Origin: Isotricha intestinalis
Lineage: Eukaryota; Ciliophora; Litostomatea; Vestibuliferida; Isotrichidae
Length of the DNA stretch: 52,138 bases
Reading direction: 5' to 3'
NCBI GenBank assembly: GCA_023807065.1
Contig: JAJJLU010000405.1
Span: forward strand, 1 to 52,138
Part shown: positions 10,125-20,379 of the stretch, piece by piece
Layout of the letters: each line of letters starts with the position of its first letter
Position numbering within the stretch: the stretch's first letter is position 1
Translations under genes and position numbers: made by a program
The notes under the pieces: model-generated
What the model saw: only the letters and a program-made list of their open reading frames with translations
Databases searched by the model: none
What the model was told of the DNA's origin: nothing

Positions 10125-11585
10125 TTATTTTTCATATTCTTTTTTTTCATCTTCAAAGAAAGATAAAATCATTCCAATAAAACATAAAACTCCAGTAGAA
10201 ATAAAAATAATTTTATATCCCATATCTCTATTATCATCAGTAAATGTTTTTTCAATAAAAAAAGCAAAAACAGAACTTAAAGGTTCCATAATTCCAGAAG
10301 AAATATTTATAATTCCATTAATTTCAACATAATGTTTCATTCCAAAAGTTTTCATAACATGAATAGGATTAAAGGACTTAGTAGAAATAAAAATAACACT
10401 ATTAAAAAGAGTCAAAAAAACAAATAAATTAGGTATACTAAAAGAATAAAAATATGATATTCCTAAAGCCCCAGATAAAAAAGTAATTACACAATATACA
10501 TGTTTATATTGTATTTTATCAGATAAATAACCAAAAAGAGGAGAAAAAAAGCAATTAACTAAAAAACCAGAATAACCAATAAGTTGAAGTTTTTGAGTTT
10601 CTATTTGTTTTTTTATTCCAATTGGTCTATATGTTACTCTTATTATTGATGATAATGGACTTATTGTTAATCCAATAAAAAATAATCTCCATAATCTAAT
10701 TGATTTAAGTGCTATTTTCACATGAGAATATGAAATATATATATTATTATCTTCATTTATTTCATTTATTATTTTTTCAATATTATCATCTTCATTTTCA
10801 TTATTATTATTATTTTCATTATTATTATTTGTGGAAGGTGAATTAGTTAATTCCACATTCATTGATAAATTTGAAGAATTATTTTTACTTTCATTTGTTA
10901 TTAAATTATCAGGAAGATCTTTCTTTTGAATTTTATATTCAAAAGGATATATTAAAAATAATGAACAAATTAACACCACAAATGATAATATCATTTGAAA
11001 TAATATATAATTTAATATTTTTTCTGATACAGATATTGGATAAAAATCACCCTCAGTTTCAGTTGAATTTGGATTTATTATTTTTTCACTAATATAATTT
11101 ACTATGAAACCTGTAATTGAAGTAACTAAAGCTAATAAACCAAGAAGTAAACCTTTTTTATCATAATAATATAAACAAATATTTTTTGTAGGAAGAGAAA
11201 AAGAAATTCCAATTCCAATTCCGAAAAGACCAAATAATCCATAATCCAAAAATATATTTTTTGAAAAATAAAGTGATATGAAACCAATTAAAACAAATAA
11301 ATTGCCTAAAAAAATTGTTTGTTTTAATCCAATTCTATGTTCTAAAAATCCACCAATTGAAGATGTGATAACATTTAAAACTGAAAAAAAAGAAAAAAGG
11401 AAGTAACCGTATTGTAATGTTATATTAGGATCTGTTTTATGTAAATAGGAAACTAAATATACATATAAACTTCCAAAAGGAAGAAAAGAAGCCATTAATA
11501 TTCTTTGTAATATTGCTCCTATTAATGATAATATTCCTTTATATTTTGGAAAAGATGGAGTTATTTTTTTTTGAGTTTCTATCAT
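10125..11585 (-). CDS. Major facilitator superfamily transporter
   Basis: 486 residues with about twelve hydrophobic segments in two six-helix halves. They are split by an Asn/Glu-rich cytoplasmic loop at about residues 228-278. The helix 2-3 loop GFLEHRIGLKQTIFLGNLF matches the MFS G-x-x-x-D/E-R-x-G-x-[KR] motif, and GYLSDKIQYKHV is its counterpart in the second half. The arrangement (YGYFLFSFFSVLN in helix 2, GIGIGISFSLP in helix 4) looks like the monocarboxylate / oxalate-formate antiporter branch, but substrate cannot be assigned. ATG start and TAA stop. It lies directly upstream of the oxidoreductase on the same strand. No evidence for co-regulation beyond proximity. Confidence 0.85.
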   Translation of the reverse strand: MIETQKKITPSFPKYKGILSLIGAILQRILMASFLPFGSLYVYLVSYLHKTDPNITLQYGYFLFSFFSVLNVITSSIGGFLEHRIGLKQTIFLGNLFVLIGFISLYFSKNIFLDYGLFGLFGIGIGISFSLPTKNICLYYYDKKGLLLGLLALVTSITGFIVNYISEKIINPNSTETEGDFYPISVSEKILNYILFQMILSFVVLICSLFLIYPFEYKIQKKDLPDNLITNESKNNSSNLSMNVELTNSPSTNNNNENNNNNENEDDNIEKIINEINEDNNIYISYSHVKIALKSIRLWRLFFIGLTISPLSSIIRVTYRPIGIKKQIETQKLQLIGYSGFLVNCFFSPLFGYLSDKIQYKHVYCVITFLSGALGISYFYSFSIPNLFVFLTLFNSVIFISTKSFNPIHVMKTFGMKHYVEINGIINISSGIMEPLSSVFAFFIEKTFTDDNRDMGYKIIFISTGVLCFIGMILSFFEDEKKEYEK

Positions 11586-12019
11586 TTAAAATAAATATTT
11601 AATATATTTTTTTATGATTAATTTTTTAATAATTCTTTTAATCATACAACAAAAATTTAGAAAATTATTATTGCTATTTCTTTCTAAATCATAGATACAT
11701 ATTTATTTTCCAATTATCTAAATACTTTTGTTATTTTATTCAATATATATTTTTATTTTATTTTTTATAATAGTATAATTTATATTTAAGTATGTTTTTA
11801 TTGGGATTAGTTTAATTTTTATTTTGTAATTAAAATTATCGAAAACAATAGAAAGGAAAAATAATAAATTAAAGAATAAATGTATTATTAAAAAAATAAA
11901 GTTTTTAATTTATATTTATTAAGAAAAAAGCTTTTGAATAAATAAAAAAACCAATTGAGTAAGCATTAAATAATTTTAAAAAAAAAGAAATATATTTTAA
12001 AATTTAATTTTATTTGACT

Positions 12020-12760
12020 TTATTCTTCTTTCAATCTCTATAATATCCTATGACACCAACACTCTTGTTTTCTTTTGTATTTTATCAAATTTAATTTCTC
12101 TTCTTCTATTTTTTAAATATTTAGTATTAACCCCTTTAAAATTTTGATATCTATTTCTTCTTGTTCTATTAATTACATTTCTATGATTTTTATAACCTTG
12201 ATTATGATTTACATTATTTTTGCTCTTTGCATTTTACTTTTTTATTATTTATAACAGAAAATTTTTTCTTACTAATTAATTATTTTTTTGAACTTCTTTT
12301 TAATTCCCTTTGAGAGTATTTTCAACTTAGATTATAGATGTTACTATCATAAAATTAGATTCTTTATTTTATTATTCATTTATTAAGCTAATTTTCTTAT
12401 ATTAAATCTTATTTTAACTTTTTATTGGATTATTTAATTTTTTTTAGTTAACTTTTTTTATTTAGAGTTTGAACCATCATTTTTATTTTATTTTTTATTT
12501 TTTTTATTGATTCGTTTTTTAAATTAATTTATAATATCTTATAATTTAGAATAATAAATATATTTTTGAATATGAAAAATCCTTCATTATAACGATTATT
12601 ATATTAAATATATTTATTTGTATTATCAATAACTTTTTCTAAAATAAGATTATCCTTACTTATAAAATTTAATATTATTATATATTTCATTTTCTGAAAT
12701 TAAAGCATAATACTTTTATTATTTTTTAAAAATGAATGATTTGATTAATTTAATAAAATA
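12020..12760 (-). pseudogene. Decayed minus-strand protein gene, family unknown
   Basis: The 1.2-kb space between the transporter and the KH gene contains coding-like minus-strand pieces. One reads NHNQGYKNHRNVINRTRRN, then NRRREIKFDKIQKKTRVLVS, followed by an in-frame TAG (about 12235 down to 12020). Others near 12560-12760 read LILEKVIDNTNKYI and YNNRYNEGFFIFKNIF. They sit in different frames with TAA/TAG breaks between them. The style (Asn-rich, basic) and CAA use are those of local proteins, so this is probably a dead gene. The family is not recognisable. Confidence 0.4.
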
Positions 12761-12831
12761 TTTCATCATATAAAAATTATCAAATTTATAATAAAAAATT
12801 TATAAAATTTAATAGTCTAAAATCTTATAAA

Positions 12832-14046
12832 ATGAATCAGCATTTTCCTTTTGATTCAGAAGAAATTGAAAATCAAATTTTATTTAATAAAATAGAAGTT
12901 TTCATTCAACAAACTGAAAATATAAATATTCCTGCAATAATATTTGAATATAATACAAAAGAAAAAATTAATTTCGATGAAAATGATTTAATCGAATTTT
13001 ACGAACAATTTGGAGATATTGAAGATTTCCAATTAAAAGGAAAAATCAGTATTGTATTATTTACTACTTTTTTTTCTGTTAATGCATGTAAAGAATTTTT
13101 AGAAAACAAAAAAAATTTTAGAGATAATATAAATAATAATTTTAGTGTTCGATGGTTTGATTATGAAAAAGACTATGATTTAATTTCTGAAGAATCTAAA
13201 GAAAAATATGAAAATATAATAATGAATAATATTACTTCCTTAAAGAAAAAATCTTTATTATATTTCAATAATGGATATAATAATTTGAATAATAATATCA
13301 ATAATCCAATTAATAATTCAAATAGAATTCAACAAAATATATTAAATATAAATCAAAATCCTTTTATTTATTCCCAACAAAATTTAATGAATATGAATAT
13401 GGGAATAAATATATTAAATCAAAATAATATAAATATGCAAATCCCAAATATATTTTTTGCAGAAACGTTAAACACAGGAAGAAATGAAATAACTCAAAAT
13501 AAAATTAATAATCAAAATAATAAATTAAATAATTCAAATAATAAAAATAAAAAAAATTCTCCTTCAAAATTAAATCTCAAAGTAAATATTTCATTAGAAG
13601 AAAAATCAAATTCAAATAAATATACATGTAAATATGAAATATTAATACCAAATGATAACGAATTTAAAATATCACGTAGATTAATAGGAAGTAAAGGATG
13701 TAATATGAAAAATATAATAGATAAATGTAAATTATATTTTGAACAAAGAAATAATAATATAAACAATATTAATGATATAATAAAGTTAAGATTAAGAGGA
13801 AGAGGAAGTGGATATAAAGAAGGTCGTCGAAATAAAGAAAGTGATGAACCTCTTCATTTATGTATTAGTTCTAAATTTAAAGAAGGATTAATTAAAGCTT
13901 GTAAATTAGTTGATGATTTAATTGATACAATATTTGAGGATTATAAAAAATATTGTATTAAAAAAGGAATTAATATTCCTTCTAAATTAGCTCATAAAAT
14001 TTTAGGTAATTTCAATTATAAAAAAAATTCAAATTTGTATCATTAA
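12832..14046 (+). CDS. RNA-binding protein with RRM-like N-terminus and KH domain
   Basis: 404 residues, ATG to TAA. Residues about 20-115 fit an RRM: FEYNTKEKINFDENDLIEFY, then FGDIEDFQLKGKISIVLFTT with the beta3-like aromatic strand. Residues 130-245 are an Asn-rich linker. Residues about 263-365 are a KH domain: KYEILIPNDNEFKISRRLIG, the GxxG loop GSKG at about 286-289, then CNMKNIIDKC, KLRLRGRGSG and the helix FKEGLIKACKLVDDLID. The KRLRGRGSGYKEGRRNKES-type insert with DEPLHLCI is typical of KH/SF1-like and KHDC4-like proteins, which bind single-stranded RNA. Role in splicing or mRNA control is likely but not resolvable. A perfect 14-nt inverted repeat lies just past its stop. Confidence 0.82.
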   Translation: MNQHFPFDSEEIENQILFNKIEVFIQQTENINIPAIIFEYNTKEKINFDENDLIEFYEQFGDIEDFQLKGKISIVLFTTFFSVNACKEFLENKKNFRDNINNNFSVRWFDYEKDYDLISEESKEKYENIIMNNITSLKKKSLLYFNNGYNNLNNNINNPINNSNRIQQNILNINQNPFIYSQQNLMNMNMGINILNQNNINMQIPNIFFAETLNTGRNEITQNKINNQNNKLNNSNNKNKKNSPSKLNLKVNISLEEKSNSNKYTCKYEILIPNDNEFKISRRLIGSKGCNMKNIIDKCKLYFEQRNNNINNINDIIKLRLRGRGSGYKEGRRNKESDEPLHLCISSKFKEGLIKACKLVDDLIDTIFEDYKKYCIKKGINIPSKLAHKILGNFNYKKNSNLYH

Positions 14047-14067
14047 TTTTAACTTTCGAGCATTTCT

Positions 14068-14129
14068 ATTTCAGAATGAAAATGTAAATATGTATCTTTG
14101 AAAAAAATTTAATTATTTCATTCTGAAAT
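14068..14129 (+). repeat. 14-nt perfect inverted repeat in the KH gene 3' region
   Basis: ATTTCAGAATGAAA (14068-14081) and its exact complement TTTCATTCTGAAAT (14116-14129), separated by 34 nt, start 22 nt after the KH stop codon. The arms contain G/C bases, unusual for spacers here, so the pairing is unlikely to be a by-product of A/T composition. It could fold as a 3'-UTR hairpin. Confidence 0.65.
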
Positions 14130-14381
14130 TTTTAATTTAAATATAAAATATCAAAATTTATTATCTAATATTAATTCATTTTACTGTAAAAATAAAGGGT
14201 AATTGGTTTTAATTATAATAGCTTTAATTATTTTAAATGTATTGAAAAATTAGAATTAGCTTATATTAAAATTTATAAATAATAATTTACAATAAAGTGT
14301 TTTTAAATTTATTAATATAAATTAAATAATTTGATTTTTAATTTAAATAGAAAAAAAAATATTTTGAAAATAAAATACTTA

Positions 14382-15677
14382 ATGAAATGCAATGAAAAAA
14401 GGAAAAATGCAACAACATCAACAAATATTAATGACGAACAATCAACATCAATTCTTTCAATAATAAAAAAAAAAACACATCAATTAATGATTGAAAAATA
14501 TAAAACTCTAGAAATTGATTATAATACTCTTCTTATAAATAATTTATTATGTAATGGTAAATGTCATATTGTTGCTTTATTTAAAGAACATTTAATTAAT
14601 GATGATTATTCTGAATTTCTTAAAAGATATTATAATAATAATGAATCTTCAATAAGAATTAAGAAAATTGCTAAATATTATTATGAAACAAGTGTTATTT
14701 TCCCTAATTATACTCCTTTAAGTGAAGCTAAATATATTTATAAAAATATTATGAAGAAACAAAAAGTGATTGATCAACAACAAGAATTAGAAGAAAAACA
14801 AGAAATAAGAAAAAAAAAGAAATATCATAATAATTTAAATATAAATAATATTTTCGATTCATCAGCTTATTATGATATATTAAATCAAAGTGAATCTATA
14901 TTAAGAATAATATTTGGTATTTGTAAAAAGAAAAAAAATAATATAAACATAGAAAAAAAAAATAATGAAATAGAAAGTAAATCATATGAAAAAATAGAAT
15001 TCTTAATAGAAAAAATAGAAAAATTAGAAAAAAAAAATAATAATATAAAACCACAAATAAAAATAAATGAAATAATAAAGAAAAATATTAAATTAAATAT
15101 CCCAAGAAAAAGAAATAAGCCTAAAATAAATATAATAAATAGTAATATAAGAACGATGAATGAATACAAAAGTAAAAAACCAATTTTAACAGTTCCAACA
15201 AAATCAATTTCTCCTTTTTCAAATAATAAAAATAATAAAAGTTCATCTATTGTAAGTAGAAATTTAATTAATAATTTTACTTTAAATTCCAATTCTTCGA
15301 TTTCTGTTTCTCATGGAAAAACAAAAAATATTTTTTCAATGCCAAAGATTTATTTTGTTGCTCATAGAAAAAAAAGACATAATTTACTTTCTTTTAAAAG
15401 TATTGAATTTAATAATTTAAAAAATGATAATGATATGTTAAAAGATTTTTTTACTTCTACTATTACTTCTCCTAGAAAAAAAACACATAAAAAAATTAGA
15501 TCTGCTTTAGGAAGAAACTTTATTAATAATTATTTTGAATTAAATAATAATTCTTTATTTAATAAAACTAGAAATGGAAGTAAAAAGAAAAAAAATTTCC
15601 AAATTAAAAAATTAAATGAATTAGATTTAATAGTTAAAACAAATGGATTATCATCAAAAAAAAAATTGGATTTTTAA
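14382..15677 (+). CDS. Ciliate-type protein of unknown function with conserved N-terminal block
   Basis: The open frame extends upstream to 14331, but the first ATG in it is at 14382 (MKCNEKRKN), giving 431 residues and a TAA stop. The N-terminal ~115 residues are of normal complexity. They include CNGKCHIVALFKEHLINDDY, EFLKRYYNNNESSIRIKKIA and YYYETSVIFPNYTPLSEAKY, then IYKNIMKKQKVIDQQQELEE. From memory, this 'LFKExLIxDDxxEFLKRxY ... SxxRLxxxxxYY ... FPNYxxL' block is shared by a family of uncharacterised ciliate proteins. The rest is basic, Asn/Lys-rich and includes SPRKKTHKKIRSALGRNF near the end. No membrane segment. It may be a cytoskeletal or cortical protein. That is speculation. Confidence 0.7.
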   Translation: MKCNEKRKNATTSTNINDEQSTSILSIIKKKTHQLMIEKYKTLEIDYNTLLINNLLCNGKCHIVALFKEHLINDDYSEFLKRYYNNNESSIRIKKIAKYYYETSVIFPNYTPLSEAKYIYKNIMKKQKVIDQQQELEEKQEIRKKKKYHNNLNINNIFDSSAYYDILNQSESILRIIFGICKKKKNNINIEKKNNEIESKSYEKIEFLIEKIEKLEKKNNNIKPQIKINEIIKKNIKLNIPRKRNKPKINIINSNIRTMNEYKSKKPILTVPTKSISPFSNNKNNKSSSIVSRNLINNFTLNSNSSISVSHGKTKNIFSMPKIYFVAHRKKRHNLLSFKSIEFNNLKNDNDMLKDFFTSTITSPRKKTHKKIRSALGRNFINNYFELNNNSLFNKTRNGSKKKKNFQIKKLNELDLIVKTNGLSSKKKLDF

Positions 15678-16280
15678 TAAATTAGTATTATAAATGTAAG
15701 TGTATGAATTTAATTTTTTTTAAATTTTATTTTTTTTTTATTATTTTATGAAAAAATAAATTTAAATTAATTTTTTTTTAATTTAATTTCATAAATAATT
15801 AATATCTTAAAAATGAGTGAACATATTTAAAAAAAGGATAAGTCATCATTTTGTATAAATTAATCATAAAAAAATTTCTATTTTTAATAATTGTAATTGA
15901 AATTAAAGGGATAAATCAATTTTTTTTTATAAAAATTAAAATATAATTGAATATGAAAAAAAGGGATAAATTAAAAATAAAAATAAATTAAATAATGATA
16001 ATAAGTAAATTAAACAAATGAAAATAATGATTCATAAAATTGAAAAATAATTAAAATAGGTATAGAATTATAAAAAAATTATAAATTTATATTAACTTTT
16101 GAAATTGAAATGATTATAAAAAAGAGAAAAAATAAGAAATAATAATCATATTATTTTAATTCCATTTATTTCAACAGAAATAAATTAAAAAGTAATTTTT
16201 ACTTTATTAATATTAATATATAAATAATATGTTTATAAATATAATAGACTTAAATAATTAATTAATCATTAAAAATAAAA
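15678..16280. other. A/T-rich spacer with repeated AAGGGATAAAT
   Basis: No gene seen. The word AAGGGATAAAT appears twice (about 15906 and 15963), with a near copy AAAGGATAAGT at about 15834. The spacing is ~70 and ~57 nt. These are among the few G-containing words in the spacer, and no function is known. Confidence 0.4.
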
Positions 16281-17678
16281 ATGAACATATTAATAATTTT
16301 AACTATAATTCGTTTAATAAAATCTCAATTTTCAATTCTTTCTCCTTCTCAATTATCATCAAAAATAAATTCAAATCATTCAATAAAAAGTTCAATTGGA
16401 AATTTTGGTGAAGTACCATTTGGAAAAACTTTAATGGGATATATAAAGATATTAAGACAAAAAGATGGAACAAATTATTGGTGTGATTATTCATTAACTG
16501 AAGATTTAGATAAAGAAGAAATAAAATTAAGTGATGAATATTTACCAATAATATTAGTTGATCATAGTTTAGAATGTAAATATGCTGAAAAAGCATATAA
16601 TGTTCAAAGAAGAGGAGGAAGTGTAATGCTTTTAGTTTCTGATTCAAATAATATTAATGAAGAATATAATATTGATGATCCTATTGGAAATAAAGTTCAT
16701 ATTCCTAGTATTATTATTAATAAAGAAACAGGAAATATTATTAAAGAATTTATTAGGGAAAAACCTAATGAAAATATTATTGTTTCAATTAAATTTTCTG
16801 GAGTTAAAAAAACTGGGGAATTAAATATTGAGTTTTATTATAGAAGTGATGATATTAAAGCTTTATATTTTTTTGAAGAATTTAATACTTATAAAAATAA
16901 ATTATCTAATATATTAAAATTCACTCCTAGGTTAAAATATAGTAAATTTGTAAATGATAAAACAGAAGATTCTTTAAGTCCTGAATCAAAATTTCCTTGT
17001 ATTAAAAAAGAACATTATTGTGTATCTTCAAATAATAATTTATTAATTGATAATCCAAGAGAAATATTATTAGAAAATTTAAGACAAAGTTGTATTTATG
17101 AAACTTTAGGTTTAGATATTTATTGGAAATATATAATTGCATTTTCTAAAAAATGTGCAAATATAGATAAACCAAATTTTAATGGAAAATGCTCAAATGA
17201 AATTTTAACTGCTTTTAAAATTAATATAGAAGGTATAAAATTTTGTATGGAAACATTAATTAAATCAAATGGAAAAGTAGAAGAAGATTATGATAATTAT
17301 AATAGAAAAAGAATATTTGCAATTCCAGAATTAACAATAAATGGTATTAAATATAAAGGAAGTTGGTATGGAAAAAATATATTTAATGCTATTTGTAATG
17401 GATTTATTGATAATGAAAAAATTTGTGGAAAAGAAGCTTCTTCTAATAATATAATTAATCGTTTCTTTAATTGGGGAATTCTTATTATTGTCACAATAAT
17501 GATCTTTATTATTTTAATTTGTACTCTTTTATGTTATAAAAATATTATCAATCAATCTTTTGAACAAACTTTAAATGATAGAATTCAAAAACAAGCTATG
17601 AAAGTTATTAATCAATATCAAGCTTTAAAAGAAGGAAAAGAAAATAAAAATGAAACTAAAATTGAAATTGTTGGGTAA
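16281..17678 (+). CDS. Vacuolar-sorting-receptor-like type I membrane protein (PA domain)
   Basis: 465 residues. An N-terminal signal peptide (MNILIILTIIRLIKS) precedes a luminal region. Residues about 85-165 are a protease-associated domain: LPIILVDHSLECKYAEKAYN, GGSVMLLVSD and IPSIIINKETGNIIKEF. Residues about 235-390 resemble the Cys-rich central part of plant/protist vacuolar sorting receptors. This part includes paired cysteines, DIYWKYIIAFSKKC, then IPELTINGIKYKGSW and FNAICNGFIDNEKIC, which matches the VSR 'LPTLVINxxQYRG ... AICAGFxE' block. A single membrane span lies at about 398-420 and the cytoplasmic tail contains YQAL, a Tyr-x-x-Leu adaptor-binding signal, near residue 445. VSRs carry soluble hydrolases from Golgi to lysosome or vacuole. 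EGF repeats of plant VSRs are not seen. Start chosen because the signal peptide begins there. Confidence 0.82.
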   Translation: MNILIILTIIRLIKSQFSILSPSQLSSKINSNHSIKSSIGNFGEVPFGKTLMGYIKILRQKDGTNYWCDYSLTEDLDKEEIKLSDEYLPIILVDHSLECKYAEKAYNVQRRGGSVMLLVSDSNNINEEYNIDDPIGNKVHIPSIIINKETGNIIKEFIREKPNENIIVSIKFSGVKKTGELNIEFYYRSDDIKALYFFEEFNTYKNKLSNILKFTPRLKYSKFVNDKTEDSLSPESKFPCIKKEHYCVSSNNNLLIDNPREILLENLRQSCIYETLGLDIYWKYIIAFSKKCANIDKPNFNGKCSNEILTAFKINIEGIKFCMETLIKSNGKVEEDYDNYNRKRIFAIPELTINGIKYKGSWYGKNIFNAICNGFIDNEKICGKEASSNNIINRFFNWGILIIVTIMIFIILICTLLCYKNIINQSFEQTLNDRIQKQAMKVINQYQALKEGKENKNETKIEIVG

Positions 17679-17779
17679 ATTAAAATTTAAAATATTATTT
17701 AAATATTATTTATTGTTAAAAATAAATTTTAATTTTTTAAAGATTTTATAATAATTTTTATTTAATTTTATCATAAATT

Positions 17780-18180
17780 TTTATTATTTAATATTAAATA
17801 TTAAATTTCTTATAATAATTTATTAAATTCTTTACAAGATTTATTAAAAGAAAAATAAGAAGAATCAGTTAAATATTTATTGTTGTTTGTATGAATATTA
17901 CTTTTACTTTATTTTCCAGATAATTCATTTAATTATATCAAAATTAAAGGGAGAATTTGTTGAATATTATTTTAGATTATTTGGATTTTCATTTTTTATT
18001 AATGTTCAAATAAGACTAAAATAATTTATATTTTTTTTGACTTTATTGAACTTCAATTGGCTAATTTATTTGTTTCTTTATTTTTTATTGAAAAGGGAGT
18101 TTATTAATATTCTTTTTAAATTAGAATTATTAAATTCTCCATAAATGATTTTAATTTTTGTTTAATAAGTAAATTATTTA
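17780..18180 (-). pseudogene. Decayed minus-strand coding stretch, family unknown
   Basis: Minus-strand pieces read like local Asn-rich proteins but are split by TAA and frame changes: IKIIYGEFNNSNLKRILINS (about 18160-18100), NENPNNLK..YSTNSPFNFD (about 17990-17930) and SKSNIHTNNNKYLTDSSYFS (about 17905-17850). There is no intact frame and no identifiable domain. Probably the remains of one gene. Confidence 0.35.
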
Positions 18181-18273
18181 AAAAATTCAAATTTATTTTT
18201 AAAAAAAAAATAAAAATAAAAAATAAAATAAACATATATTTCCATTTAAATGAAGAAATAAAAAAAATATAAT

Positions 18274-19811
18274 TTAATTTGATTGAACTTTAGGTATTAA
18301 TTCTCTATATCTTTTAGCATCAATTTCATTTTCAAGATAAATATCATAATACATAGAAGGAGGAATCATAATTTCATCTTTATATTGTCTTTGTTCAATT
18401 AATTTCCTAATTTTTCTTTTCAAATTATTATCATTTTGAATAGCAGCATCACCAGAAACATTACAAAATTTTCTGGAATTAAAAGCAGAATTAATATCAA
18501 ATTTAGTTAATTTCATATTTTTAATCATATATTTTAAAGCAATAATATTTTTCTTTTGATTATTTTTATTAGAACCAAAAGATTCCATTGAAGAATTTAA
18601 TGATAAAGTTCTTCCACTTAAATTTAATAATGCTAAAGCAATATCTCTATTTCTAACAGTATTATCATATGGTGAAACAGTATTTTTTTTAATATTTTTA
18701 AAAGCTGCTAAAGTTTCATTAGTTTTTTTTTTTCTATCTTTCTCTCTTATTAATTCATCATTTGTATTTCCTATTTTTGTATACATATTAGATATTGAAT
18801 TTTGTATTCTAACTATATCTGATATATGTAAATTTATTTGTTTTCCTACTACATCTGTTTCTTTATTTCTTTCTATTGTTAATTTATCTTTTTCTTTATT
18901 AAAACGATCTATTATTTTTTGCATTTCTTTTTGTTCTGATGAATTTATTTTTTTATTTAAATTATTTAGCATTTCTATTTTTGTTTTTTCCAATCTTTCT
19001 TCATCTCTTTTTTGAATAGCATTTAATTCATTTCTAAAATTTATTGCTTCTTCAATTCTTTCATTATTAGCAACTAATTTTTCTTGATTATGTAATAATT
19101 TAATTTTATAATTTTGTTTTAATTTCATAGCATTAATTTTAGCAGCTTCATTTTGATAATAATTATCTATTTCTTTTTTTAAACATTCTTCATAATTAGA
19201 AATATCTTTTTGAGTTTTATCATCAAAATTATCCATTTTTTTATCCCAATTATCATCAAATTCATTTTGCATTTCTTTACCAATATTCATATAATCATCT
19301 AATTGTTTTTTATGAACATTTTGTCTTAATTCATTTTGATATCTATTAATTTGATTTTCAATAGCTCTAACTTCTCTCATTAAATCTTTAAATAATTCAT
19401 ATTTTTTTAATTCACATAATTCTTCAGCAATAACTTGTATTCTTTTTGCTATTATAGTAAAAACCATTATTTGTTCATCTTCATTTAAAAAACCATCTTG
19501 ATCAGAATCAAAAACAGATAAAAAGTCATCTACTGAATTTATTTTTAATAAATTATTTATTGCTTTTCTCTTTGTATCATATATTATTTGTATATTTGCT
19601 TCATTTAATATTCCTTCTTTTCTAAAATCTGCTCTTCTCATTTCTTCCCATAAATCTTCACATTGTTTTGCACTTCCTATCTTATTAAATTTAGATTATA
19701 TTTTCTTACTAGAGATTCACCTTCTTGAACAAATAGATTCTTTATAGAATTTATTGAACCTCCTCCTACTGTTGAGTATGGACCTCCTGAAACTGACATG
19801 TTCACACTCAT
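18274..19811 (-). CDS. EF-hand coiled-coil protein (2 exons, 502 aa)
   Basis: The long frame starts at an internal ATG at 19641. In-frame coding (GSAKQCEDLWEEM) continues upstream to an intron at 19681-19709 and a short first exon 19710-19811 starting MSVNMSVSGGPYSTVGGG. Total length is 502 residues. One canonical EF-hand, DSDQDGFLNEDE at about residues 92-103, is preceded by a helix with an unpaired EF-like partner (RRADFRKEGILNEANIQIIY). Residues about 115-370 are a long coiled coil with many Glu/Lys/Gln/Asn heptads. The C-terminus ends RYRELIPKVQSN. The architecture suggests a Ca2+-responsive cytoskeletal, perhaps ciliary or cortical, scaffold. I cannot name a family. The intron boundary has an alternative (44 nt) that would remove four residues. 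Confidence 0.8.
19681..19709 (-). other. Intron of the EF-hand coiled-coil gene (29 nt, alternative 44 nt)
   Basis: On the minus strand GTAAGA...TAATAAG (29 nt) joins GESL to IGSAKQC. An alternative donor GTGAAT 11 nt upstream, with acceptor ATAG 4 nt downstream, gives a 44-nt intron joining QEG to SAKQC. Both keep the frame. The 29-nt version has the better donor. Confidence 0.6.
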
Positions 19812-20379
19812 TTTCTATTTATTTATTTATTTTTTTTTTGGTATTTTTTTATGATTAATTTATAATATATTCAAATTATTTGATTTATATAAGTGATTTG
19901 AATCAACAAATTGATTTTTAATTATTTTCTATAATATAATTTAAAAAAAATTTGTATTATTATTACATAAATTATAGGCAATTTATACATTAATTTCTTT
20001 GGTTTAGTACTGAATAAAATTAAAAAAGTATGAGCTAACAAAATTTAAGTTTTCAATATTATTACTTTTCAATTATTTAATCTAATTAATTAATTAATAT
20101 ATAATATACTATAAATAAAAATAAATTTTATTAATTCTTCTACAACAGAATATTTTAATTCTTTGTGATTCATTCTTTTTTATTTTTTTATCAACTTCTT
20201 TTACTATTTAACATTTATTGAACTCAATTTTTATTCTTATCAAAATCTAATTTATTTAAAACAATTATTAAAAATAATTAAATTGAAAAATGCATAAAAG
20301 ACTTAATAAGAAAATATTTAATATATTTTTTTTATGTATAAAAAATATAAAAATAATTTAAACAATAAATAAAAATTTT
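19812..20379. other. Spacer
   Basis: Mostly structureless A/T. A faint minus-strand coding-like piece (KEVDKKIKKNESQRIKIF, about 20195-20140) may be another fragment but is too short to support. Nothing else seen. Confidence 0.35.

Noticed and set aside
17470..17480. Internal ATTGGGG as interstitial telomere
   Set aside because: Single copy within codons of the VSR-like gene (NWGIL).
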